Assembly: GCA_963726795.1 (NCBI GenBank)
Contig: CAVSDD010000006.1
Location: 620,001-684,000, forward strand
DNA: 64,000 nucleotides
Reading direction: 5' to 3'
From: Hyphomicrobium_A sp963726795
GTDB taxonomy: Bacteria; Pseudomonadota; Alphaproteobacteria; Rhizobiales; Hyphomicrobiaceae
The notes beneath the pieces were generated by a model. It made no database searches. It saw only the letters and a list, made by a program, of their open reading frames with translations, and was not told the origin of the DNA. Made by a program: the position numbers and the translations under genes. Below, one piece after another: positions 36,855 to 45,059 of the stretch; position 1 is the first letter of the stretch; each line of letters opens with the position of its first letter.

Positions 36855-37424
36855 TCATCCCTGCCCGCAACCTGTGCGCGTTGCCTGGATGGCCGCGGCA
36901 CTGGCATCGGGCGCTACGGCTTCGCTGGCGATCTGCCCGCTGAGCGCCTTGAAGGTTTCGGCAGAATTGACAAAGCCGGCGTCGAGGGCCTCGTGAGCGT
37001 ATGTGACATCCAGCACCACGACAGGGTGACCGCTCGCGGGCAGCGGCTCGCTTTTATAGCCAGCCTGTTTCTTCGTGCACAGGAAGCTCGGCTGCACGCC
37101 TGTGACCTTGAAATATTGCAGCTTGTCTTCGATTCCGATCTCGGCAGCCCTTGCTCGTGCAATCTTTTCCAGCCGTGCCGTGGGCGTGCCTTCCGTTCCG
37201 GTTGCCTTCACCTGGTAATGGGTGTCGTCGAGCTTGGTCTGGCTGTAGCCCGACGGCGAGAGCATGTTCGACGCCGCATATGATGCAATCGGGCTTTCCA
37301 GGTGCGGAAGGCTCGAGCATGCGCTGAGCGCGGCAGCGGCAGAGAGCTTCGCCAAAAGGCCAATTGGGTGCTGGCAGATGCTGGACCCTAATCGGTCGGT
37401 CATCCGGCGCGCTGGAAATCGCAT
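36855..37424 (-). CDS. Putative lipoprotein, CC0125/CC1285 family-like
   Basis: About 189 residues. The signal region LLAKLSAAAALSAC ends in a lipobox-like LSAC. The mature protein has SPSGYSQTKLDDTHYQVKAT followed by an Ala/Arg-rich helix (ARARAAEIGIEDKLQYFKV), which recalls the CC0125/CC1285 lipoprotein family of alphaproteobacteria. Two further Cys occur. Start is uncertain: ATG at 37424 or 37403, or an upstream one at 37451. It is 58 bases after secG in the same direction. No function known. Confidence 0.62.
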   Translation of the reverse strand: MRFPARRMTDRLGSSICQHPIGLLAKLSAAAALSACSSLPHLESPIASYAASNMLSPSGYSQTKLDDTHYQVKATGTEGTPTARLEKIARARAAEIGIEDKLQYFKVTGVQPSFLCTKKQAGYKSEPLPASGHPVVVLDVTYAHEALDAGFVNSAETFKALSGQIASEAVAPDASAAAIQATRTGCGQG

Positions 37425-37510
37425 CGAACGATGATAGCGGGGCGTAGACACCGGGGGCGGTGCCGCCGAGCCACAGGTTCACAGCAGATCGACGGCAGTC
37501 CTAGAACCGA

Positions 37511-37894
37511 TCAGCGCGACTGCGGAACGGCAGGCTGTTGGAGTTTATCGAGGATGCCGCCACGCGGTGCCGGTGCGCCTGGCGCCGGCTCTGCAGGGGC
37601 GCCACCGGCAGGCGCGGGCGCCGTCGTAGATGGAGCACCCGAATCGAGCAGTGAGCGCTTGGGCATATTCGTTTGCGCAACGAGTGTCAGCAGAATGCTG
37701 GTCGTGAAGAACGCCGCGGCGAGAGCGGCGGTCGTTCGAGTCAGCAGATTCGCGGTGCCGCGCCCCGTCAGGAACCCGCCGCCACCGCCACCGCTGCCCA
37801 TCCCCAGCGCGCCGCCCTCTGAGCGCTGCAGCAGCACGACGCAGACAAGCGCCGTGGCGATCAACAAATGCAGAACCAGAAGGGCTGTCGTCAT
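37511..37894 (-). CDS. secG: Preprotein translocase subunit SecG
   Basis: 127 residues. Two membrane helices: VLHLLIATALVCVVLLQRSEGG (truncated here at the motif) and ALAAAFFTTSILLTLVA. The conserved loop QRSEGGALGMG then a Gly-rich run lies between them, and the Pro/Ala-rich C-terminal tail is typical of alphaproteobacterial SecG. It is an auxiliary part of the SecYEG channel in the inner membrane. It lies between pyrG and tpiA as in relatives. Confidence 0.93.
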   Translation of the reverse strand: MTTALLVLHLLIATALVCVVLLQRSEGGALGMGSGGGGGGFLTGRGTANLLTRTTAALAAAFFTTSILLTLVAQTNMPKRSLLDSGAPSTTAPAPAGGAPAEPAPGAPAPRGGILDKLQQPAVPQSR

Positions 37895-37978
37895 TGGGAC
37901 CGTCGCTAGGATGAAGGGTTTCGCGGCGTTCTATACCAGTTGCACGGGGCAGGCTAGTGCACCTCAAGCGGACCCCAT

Positions 37979-39061
37979 TCAGGGCGCCGCGCCATACCGT
38001 GACAGGGAGCCGGCGTTGACGTCTTCGGGCGACACATATCCGCGGGCGGTGGTCTTGCGTCGGGCAGCCTTCTTGCCGCCTGCGGCCCCGGTAGTGGTCG
38101 GCGGACCTGCCTTACCAAGGCTTGGTGCTCCAAGCGCCGCCGCGGGTGCTGCCGCGGTACCCAGACCTTGTATAGTTGACGTGCCTTCGGGCGCCGCTGC
38201 GCTTCCAAGGCTCGGCGCGCCCAGGTCCTCAGACGCCGCATCCTGCTGGCCGGGACGGCTGTGCGGATCGGGCTGCGCTTTGCCTAAGGTGGGAGCCTCG
38301 GAGGTTTCCTTTTCCAGCGTGGCTTTGCCTAGGCTAGGCGGAGCTTCCGGAAAAGCTTGTTTGGCCGTTTCGGCTGATGGTTTGCCGTGCGATTGCGGGG
38401 CGAGTTTCGCGGCTGCCTCTTCGGGCGTGATCGTCTTCACCGGGTTTGCGACCGTGGCCGCAGGTGCCGGAGCCGTTTCCGCCAGTTTATGCGCTCCCCC
38501 CTCTACTACCGGTTTGGATGTGGACGCGACCGGCTCCAGTTTCGCTCCTCCGAGCGCAGATCTCGAGTGCGGCGCCATCGGTGCTGCGGGGAGCGCGAGT
38601 GGCGCAGGTCGAGGAACGGTGGTCGGTTTCTTATCTGCCGAGTCGCCCGAGCCCTCAGTTTGCTGCGGCTTCGTCTCGGTTGAAGTTTTCGAAGGTGCCG
38701 CTGGCTCGTGCTTGCCATGTTTGGGGGTCGCAGATTGCTTGCCCCCAGCCTCGTCGTCGACGTCGGGCCGCTTGGCAAGTCTGGTCGCGCTCCCGGCGCC
38801 CGAGCCGCAGCGGAACTCAAGCTGCTCCCCAAGCTCTATCATGCGCTTGATTTCGCCGAGGCGCTCAGGAGCGAGATTGGTCTTAGCCCACTCGGGGCCG
38901 CGGTCCATGTCGCCTTTGACCCCGGCCGCGACAAGCGAGTCACGCTCGACGCTCAGGGACTTGCAAGATTCCTTGTCGAGCTTCTCGGCGCAAGCCGCGC
39001 CTCCGCCACCCGCAATAAGGGCCAGCGCGAGACCGCTCCTCATCCATGTCCTGCGGCGCAT
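37979..39061 (-). CDS. Secreted Pro/Ala-rich protein with PSLGKA repeats
   Basis: About 360 residues from ATG 39059-39061. A signal peptide (TWMRSGLALALIAGGGGAACA) leads to a short conserved-looking segment with three Cys (DKESCKSLSVERDSLVAAG ... EQLEFRCG). The rest is low-complexity Pro/Ala/Lys/Thr. Its C-terminal half repeats a short phrase: PSLGKATLE, PTLGKAQPD, PSLGSAAAP, QGLGTAAAP, PSLGKAGPP. The first 75 residues after the signal are the only likely folded part. Not a family I recognise; it lies between secG and tpiA. Confidence 0.6.
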   Translation of the reverse strand: MRRRTWMRSGLALALIAGGGGAACAEKLDKESCKSLSVERDSLVAAGVKGDMDRGPEWAKTNLAPERLGEIKRMIELGEQLEFRCGSGAGSATRLAKRPDVDDEAGGKQSATPKHGKHEPAAPSKTSTETKPQQTEGSGDSADKKPTTVPRPAPLALPAAPMAPHSRSALGGAKLEPVASTSKPVVEGGAHKLAETAPAPAATVANPVKTITPEEAAAKLAPQSHGKPSAETAKQAFPEAPPSLGKATLEKETSEAPTLGKAQPDPHSRPGQQDAASEDLGAPSLGSAAAPEGTSTIQGLGTAAAPAAALGAPSLGKAGPPTTTGAAGGKKAARRKTTARGYVSPEDVNAGSLSRYGAAP

Positions 39062-39160
39062 CACCGGAAACAGCATCCCCCAATGCCAGCAGACTGAAAA
39101 CGCACAATTGCACGCAAGTCTAGCACCAGTTGAGGTGATTCCCACCCACCGCCAGGCCAG

Positions 39161-39932
39161 TCAGTGTTGATACGCGGCCACAATGCCCAAAAAGTCGCGC
39201 GCCTTGAGACTAGCCCCCCCAACAAGAGCGCCATTTACGTTGTTGAGAGATAGCAGCTCGCGCGCATTCTGGGGGTTGACCGACCCGCCGTATAAGAATC
39301 CGCATGGCCCGACCCTCGGCTGAAAATCTCGAGGCCAGCGCGGCACGGATTGCCGCGTGCACCTCGACGACGTCAGCGGGTCGCGGCGTCAACCCGGTGC
39401 CGATGGCCCATACCGGCTCATAGGCGACGATCGCGTTCGAGCTGCTCGATACACCCGGCATCGACGCGGCGAGTTGGCGCTCGACTACGCGCAAGGTGAG
39501 ACCGGCCGCGCGCTCGCCGGCCGTTTCGCCGACGCATACAATCGCTGCCAGTCCGGCGCGATGTGCAGCTTCGGCCTTGCGCCGCACGGTGCGATCGAGC
39601 TCGCCGTTCAGCGCGCGACGCTCCGAATGTCCGACGATCACCGCCACCGCTCCCGCGTCCTTGAGCATCTCCGCAGCGATGTCGCCGGTGTAGGCGCCGG
39701 AGGGGTCGGGGTGGCAATCCTGGGCCCCTATCAGGAGCTTTGAACCGCGCGCCGCAGCGGCTGCCTGCGCCAGAAGCGTCGCCGGCGGGCAGATCATGAC
39801 GTCCGCGGCCGGGCCCGGCGATTTGCCAATCCCCGCGGAAATCGCCTGTATTTCCGCGAGTTGGGCGCCGAGCCCATGCATCTTCCAGTTGCCGGCGATG
39901 AGCGGCCTGATGGCGGGGGCAGCCTCGTTCAT
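39161..39932 (-). CDS. tpiA: Triose-phosphate isomerase (one-base break)
   Basis: Repaired length 256 residues. Interconverts dihydroxyacetone phosphate and glyceraldehyde 3-phosphate. IAGNWKMHG (catalytic Lys), IVGHSERRA (catalytic His), and VAYEPVWAIGTG (catalytic Glu) are intact. Near 39294 an extra base changes RILYGGSVNPQNA into RILIRRVG. After it the second frame carries YGGSVNP, GALVGGASL and the normal C-terminus. An essential central enzyme, so a sequencing insertion is the likely cause. Confidence 0.94.
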
Positions 39933-40220
39933 GGAGCCTTTCCTTGCACCTTGAGCCTTGCGGGCATGAACCGTTGAACCGCCGACATGCCCGGATTACC
40001 CCGGACTTTAACGCGGGCATGAACGACATAAACCTTGGCCGCAGCCACGCTCGCCGGGCCCCCTCGCCGCCCTTGCAATACGCGAGCGGCTGGGCTTCAT
40101 ATCATGCCGAACCCAGCGCCACGCGAGAGATATTCGCGGGCTTATCGCGGCTTACGGACCACCCCGGACTATAAGGTCCGGGCTTGCCAACGCCGCCCAA
40201 CTGAACGGAACGAACTCTCC

Positions 40221-42125
40221 ATGCTCGACGCTCTGCGACGCGGCTCAACCGGAACGGTCGCCAAGATCCTGTTCGGGGTCCTGGTGGCGAGTTTCGCCAT
40301 CTGGGGGATCGGCCCGGTGTTCCGCAATTACGGACACGGCTCGCTGGCCAAGGTTGGCTCGCACGACATCACGATGCCGGACTTCCAGCGCGCCTACCAG
40401 AATGAGCTGCAGCTGATCCAGCGCCAGTCGGGACGCCGCATCACACCCGAGCAGGCGCGCGCCGCCGGTCTCGACCACCAAGTCCTTTCGCAGCTGATGG
40501 CCTGGGCCGCGGTTGAATCGCACGCCGATAACCTCGACCTCGCGCTGTCGGAGCAAAAGCTCATCGACGACGTCAAGAACGACCCGGCCTTCAAAGGCCC
40601 GGACGGGAAATTCTCGCGCATCGCCTTCGACAACGCGTTGAGCACGCTTGGCGTCAGCGAGCGCGGCTTCATGCAGCTGCGCCGTCGCGACGAGTTGCGC
40701 CAGCAGGTCACGAGCGCGCTGGTCAATGCCGTCGCGGTGCCTGAAAGCGCGATCGATCTGTTGAACAGCTGGCGCAACGAGAAGCGCGTCGCCGAGCACT
40801 TCACGATCGATCCCGAAAAGGCCGTCACCGTGCCCGACCCCGACGAGGCCAAGCTGAAGGAAACCTACGAGTCCAATAAACGCGATTTCGTGACGCCGGA
40901 ATTGCGCAAGCTGGCCGTCCTCGTGGTCTCGCCCGACACGCTCAAGAACAAGATGGACGTCTCCGACGCCGAGATCAGCGCCAGCTACGACGAGAGCAAG
41001 AACGACTACAACACGCCCGAGCGCCGCCGCGTGCAGCAGATCTCCTTCAAGGACAAGGCCGCCGCAGACGCCGCCAAGGCGCAGCTCGCCGCGGGCAAAT
41101 CCTTTGGCGAGGTGGCGAAGCAGACAGGCGCCAAGGATACCGACATCGATCTGGGCCTGATCGACAAGAACCGCCTGATCGATCCCAAGATCGCCGATGC
41201 CATCTTCGCGCTCAAAAAGGATCAGGTCTCCGACGTCATCGAGGGGCGCTTTACCACGGTGATTGCACGCGTCAGCGACATCCAGCCCGCCATCACGCGC
41301 ACCCTTGCCGACGTGAAGGACCAGGTGAAGGACAAGATCGCCAAGCAGAAGGCATCAGGGAAACTGCAGTCGATGCTGGACGAGATCGAGGACGCGCGCT
41401 CGGCCGGCAAGTCTCTGAAAGAGATCGCCGAGCAGTTGAAACTCGAATACCTGGAAGTTCCGTCGACCGACGCCGCCAACAAGGCGCCCGACGGCAAGCC
41501 GGCGGTCTCGCTCGCCGACGCGCAGGCGATCGTCAAGGCCGGTTTCGACAGCCAGGTCGGGCTCGAGAACGAGGCGGTGGAGCTGCGTGACGGCGGCTAT
41601 TCCTGGGTCGACGTCCTCGGCATCACTGAAGCCAAACAGAAGCCGTTCGACCAGGTCAAGGACGACGTCAAGAAGGTCGCCATCGCCAACGAGCGCACGC
41701 GCCTCGTAAACGAGCTTGCCGGCAAGCTGGTCGAGAAGGCCGACGCGGGCACGCCGATGGCGACGCTCGCGACCGAGGCCGGCGGCGTCAATCTCAGCAC
41801 GAGCGCGCCCTTCAACCGCAACACCGAGCCGCACGGCATGTCGAAAGACGCGATCACCAAGGCCTTCTCGCTGGCCAAGGGACAGGCCGCCTCCGCGCCC
41901 ACCACCGATAGCAAATCCCGCGTCGTCTTCAAGGTGACCGAGATCACGCCGGCGCCCGCTCCCAGCAAGGAAGAACGCGCGCGCCTCGTCAAGGACCTCA
42001 CTGAGCAGTACATCGACGAGCTTTTGAGCCAGTACGTCATTGCGCTCCAGAACAAGCTCGGGACCAACATCAACCAGGCCGATTTCCAGAAGGCCATTGG
42101 CGGCGCCAGCAGTGAAACGCAGTAG
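40221..42125 (+). CDS. ppiD: Membrane-anchored peptidyl-prolyl isomerase PpiD/SurA-like
   Basis: 634 residues from ATG 40221; the frame stays open 62 codons upstream, but that part lacks family content. One N-terminal helix (TVAKILFGVLVASFAIWGIG) anchors the protein, followed by a SurA_N-like helical domain with GRRITPEQARAAGLDHQVL. A parvulin (PPIC) domain lies near residues 260-370 (QISFKDKAAADAAKAQLAAG, LGLIDKNRLIDPKI). Helical C-terminal segments follow. PpiD works at the periplasmic face as a folding helper for newly exported proteins. trpE starts 15 bases downstream. Confidence 0.9.
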   Translation: MLDALRRGSTGTVAKILFGVLVASFAIWGIGPVFRNYGHGSLAKVGSHDITMPDFQRAYQNELQLIQRQSGRRITPEQARAAGLDHQVLSQLMAWAAVESHADNLDLALSEQKLIDDVKNDPAFKGPDGKFSRIAFDNALSTLGVSERGFMQLRRRDELRQQVTSALVNAVAVPESAIDLLNSWRNEKRVAEHFTIDPEKAVTVPDPDEAKLKETYESNKRDFVTPELRKLAVLVVSPDTLKNKMDVSDAEISASYDESKNDYNTPERRRVQQISFKDKAAADAAKAQLAAGKSFGEVAKQTGAKDTDIDLGLIDKNRLIDPKIADAIFALKKDQVSDVIEGRFTTVIARVSDIQPAITRTLADVKDQVKDKIAKQKASGKLQSMLDEIEDARSAGKSLKEIAEQLKLEYLEVPSTDAANKAPDGKPAVSLADAQAIVKAGFDSQVGLENEAVELRDGGYSWVDVLGITEAKQKPFDQVKDDVKKVAIANERTRLVNELAGKLVEKADAGTPMATLATEAGGVNLSTSAPFNRNTEPHGMSKDAITKAFSLAKGQAASAPTTDSKSRVVFKVTEITPAPAPSKEERARLVKDLTEQYIDELLSQYVIALQNKLGTNINQADFQKAIGGASSETQ

Positions 42126-42140
42126 CCGCCGGGGGCCGCT

Positions 42141-43685
42141 TTGAGCACGCTCGAGCGCAAGCAGGGATCGAAGGCGACGGAAGTGTTTCCGCCGTCGGCC
42201 GACTTTGCCAAGCGCTACGCGGCAGGTAAGCCGCAGGTCGTTTGGATGCGGCTCGTCGCCGATCTGGAAACGCCCGTCTCCGCCTATCTGAAGCTCGCGT
42301 CGGGCCGGCCGATGAGCTTCCTGCTGGAATCGGTTGAGGGCGGCGCCACGCGCGGGCGCTACTCGGTCATCGGGCTGTTGCCCGATCTCGTCTGGCGCGC
42401 GGAGGGCGACACGGCCTCGATCAACCGCACGCCGATCACCAAGCCCAACGCGTTTAAGCCCGACGACAAACCGACGCTCACCTCGCTGCGCGCCTTGCTC
42501 GCCGATTCAGAGCTTCCGCTGCCCTCCGAGCTGCCGCCGATGTCGGCCGGCATCTTCGGCTACATGGGCTACGACACCGTGCGCCTGATGGAGCGGCTGC
42601 CGAATGTTCCAGACGACGCGCTGGAGATTCCAGACAGCATCCTGATACGCCCGACGGTCATGGTGATCTTCGACGTGGTCAAGGATGAGATCACCATCGT
42701 GACGCCGGTGCGTCCCGATGAAAAGCAATCGGCGGATAAGGCCTACAAGGCCGCCGCCAAGCGTCTCAAGGGTGTCGTCGCAGCGCTTGACGAACCGCTG
42801 ACGCATGCGCCCGACGGGCAAAACCGCCGCCTGCCGGCGCCGACGCCCGTCTCCAATACCAAGCCTGCCGAATACAAATCGATGGTGGAGCGCGCCAAGG
42901 AATACATCGTCGCCGGCGACATCTTCCAGGTCGTGCTCTCGCAGCGGTTCTCCGCTCCGTTCAAGCTGCCATCGTTCGCGCTCTATCGTGCCCTGCGGCG
43001 CACCAACCCCTCGCCTTTCCTCTTTCACCTCGACTTCGGTGGCTTTGCTCTCGTCGGCTCGAGCCCGGAGATCCTCGTGCGCGTGCGCAACGGCGAGGTG
43101 ACGATCCGTCCGATCGCCGGCACCGCTCCGCGCGGAGAGACCGACGCCCAGGACCAGGCGCTCGCCGAAGACCTCCTGCGCGACCCCAAGGAGCGCGCCG
43201 AGCACCTGATGCTTCTCGATCTAGGACGCAACGATGTCGGCCGCGTTGCCGCGGTCGGCTCGGTCGATGTGACCGCGCGCTTCTTCATCGAGCGCTACAG
43301 CCACGTCATGCACATCGTCTCCAACGTCGTCGGCAAGCTCGACAAAGCTCACGACGCCGTCGATGCGCTGATGGCGGGCTTCCCCGCGGGCACGGTCTCG
43401 GGCGCGCCGAAAGTCCGCGCGATGGAGATCATCGATGAGCTCGAGAAGTCCAAGCGCGGAGCCTACGCGGGTTGTGTCGGCTACTTTTCCGCCGGCGGCC
43501 AGATGGACACCTGCATCGTGCTGCGCACCGCGCTCGTAAAGGACGGGATGATGCACGTGCAGGCCGGCGCCGGTCTCGTGCACGATTCCGTGCCGGAGAA
43601 AGAGCAGCAGGAGTGCATTAACAAAGCCCAGGCGCTGTTCCGCGCCGCCGAGGAGGCCGTGCGCTTCGCTGCGCGCGCCAAGTGA
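42141..43685 (+). CDS. trpE: Anthranilate synthase component I
   Basis: 514 residues. Makes anthranilate from chorismate with ammonia supplied by TrpG. N-terminal tryptophan-binding region includes LLESVEGG (Leu-Leu-Glu-Ser motif for feedback inhibition) and RYSVIG. The C-terminal chorismate-binding core has FQVVLSQRFSAPF, ERAEHLMLLDLGRNDVGRVA and TVSGAPKVRAMEIIDELE. The start appears to be TTG 42141 with GGGGGCC upstream; no early ATG is available. In related genomes trpG follows nearby; here it is 6.8 kb away. Confidence 0.96.
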   Translation: MSTLERKQGSKATEVFPPSADFAKRYAAGKPQVVWMRLVADLETPVSAYLKLASGRPMSFLLESVEGGATRGRYSVIGLLPDLVWRAEGDTASINRTPITKPNAFKPDDKPTLTSLRALLADSELPLPSELPPMSAGIFGYMGYDTVRLMERLPNVPDDALEIPDSILIRPTVMVIFDVVKDEITIVTPVRPDEKQSADKAYKAAAKRLKGVVAALDEPLTHAPDGQNRRLPAPTPVSNTKPAEYKSMVERAKEYIVAGDIFQVVLSQRFSAPFKLPSFALYRALRRTNPSPFLFHLDFGGFALVGSSPEILVRVRNGEVTIRPIAGTAPRGETDAQDQALAEDLLRDPKERAEHLMLLDLGRNDVGRVAAVGSVDVTARFFIERYSHVMHIVSNVVGKLDKAHDAVDALMAGFPAGTVSGAPKVRAMEIIDELEKSKRGAYAGCVGYFSAGGQMDTCIVLRTALVKDGMMHVQAGAGLVHDSVPEKEQQECINKAQALFRAAEEAVRFAARAK

Positions 43686-43691
43686 GCACGC

Positions 43692-44813
43692 CTAAGCCTC
43701 GAACGTAATCTGCTTGTTGATGTCGTCGCTCAAGAAGCCGGTTGCGACCGGCCAGCGCACGCCCGCCAGCACCTGCACGTCGAACAGCTCCGACACGCCG
43801 CCGTCGAGCTTGATCCATTCGACGATGTCGCCGGATGCAAGGTTGATGATCTGCACGCCGCACCAGGGTTCGGCGTCGCGCCGTTTCAGCTCATCGTCGA
43901 GTTGCAATCCGGCAAACGACCCATCGCGCGGCAGCGAGACGCCGACGATGGCGTGCCCGTCGTGGAACGCGAGCCCGCGCAGGAAACCCGGGCAGAACAC
44001 GAGCGGCGAGAAGGCTCCGGTCTGCAGATCGACGGTTCCGAGGTGTCCGGTTCCGGAGTTCAGCACCCACAGCCGGTTGTCGTGCCACCGCGGCGAGTGG
44101 GGCATCGAGAGCTTCTCGGTGAGAAGAGCGTTGCTCGCAACGTCGATGATGCAGCCGCCCTCGGCGCGGCGGTTGCGCCAGCCGTCGACCACATCGCTGC
44201 GGCTCGTGGCGCTGACGTAGGCCGGCGCGCCGTCCTTCATCGCGAGGCCATTCAGGTGGCAGCGGTCCTCGGCGGCGAGCTTGGAGATGAATGGCGGCTT
44301 CCAGAATACGCGGAAGGCGTGCGTGGGGCTCAAAGTCGCGAGGCACGAATAGAGCGAGTTGACGAAGACGATGCGCCCGTCGCCCATCACGCCGATGTCG
44401 TGGATGTCGAGGTCGCCGGTCGTGTGTGCCACGCGCGGCATGTAGTGGCGGTCGGGGCCCTGGCTGAGGGTTTGGCCTGTGGGCGCGCCCAGCACGTTTT
44501 CGAAGCGCCACACCTGGAACAGCGTCGAAACCACGAGCCGCTGCGCGTCGGCCCATAGCCCCATGGCGCGCGCCAGATAGCGCTCGTGAAATGAGACGCG
44601 CCGGGACTCGTCGACGCCGACGAGGTAGAGCCGCCCGGTCTGGTAGGAGGTGAAGGCGAGGCTCGCGGTGTGGCGCACGAGCCAGTCGGCGAGGCCGCGG
44701 CTGCAGGTGATCGTCACCGCCGCTGCCTGCGTGGGTTGCGCGGCTGGCGATGGAGCCACCGCGTTAGGGGCAGGCCGCTCCAGCAGTGTGGTGCCAGCCT
44801 CTTTGTGATCCAT
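43692..44813 (-). CDS. TIGR03032-family protein of unknown function
   Basis: 373 residues. Matches TIGR03032 by several phrases: TSYQTGRLYLVG, ARAMGLWAD, VAHTTGDLDIHDIGV, RCHLNGLAMKDG, SMPHSPRWHDNRLWVLNSG and FCPGFLRGLAFHDG. The succession of short strands suggests a beta-propeller-like fold. No signal peptide: the N-terminus is Pro/Ala-rich and polar. Function is not established for the family. It converges on trpE (7 bases apart) and is transcribed divergently from the autotransporter gene, 246 bases away. Confidence 0.82.
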   Translation of the reverse strand: MDHKEAGTTLLERPAPNAVAPSPAAQPTQAAAVTITCSRGLADWLVRHTASLAFTSYQTGRLYLVGVDESRRVSFHERYLARAMGLWADAQRLVVSTLFQVWRFENVLGAPTGQTLSQGPDRHYMPRVAHTTGDLDIHDIGVMGDGRIVFVNSLYSCLATLSPTHAFRVFWKPPFISKLAAEDRCHLNGLAMKDGAPAYVSATSRSDVVDGWRNRRAEGGCIIDVASNALLTEKLSMPHSPRWHDNRLWVLNSGTGHLGTVDLQTGAFSPLVFCPGFLRGLAFHDGHAIVGVSLPRDGSFAGLQLDDELKRRDAEPWCGVQIINLASGDIVEWIKLDGGVSELFDVQVLAGVRWPVATGFLSDDINKQITFEA

Positions 44814-45059
44814 CGTCCTTCAATAAAGGCCCCCGTCTGCGCGGCGAACACCCGCTGCTGTGGCGGGAGCGCCCTTATCCACAGGGTCGTTCTTTGGCGG
44901 TCGTTTCGCCGATCCCGGCATCCGTTTGATTCCCTTCCCAGAAATCTGCAAATCACCGAAGTTAGACCTTCCTCGCCCACAGCCCTGTGGGCAGGTGCTG
45001 CATGTGCGGTGGCGCTCCTTCGTCCGTTGTAGGGCCCAAAAGCGGACCAAAAGCGAACT

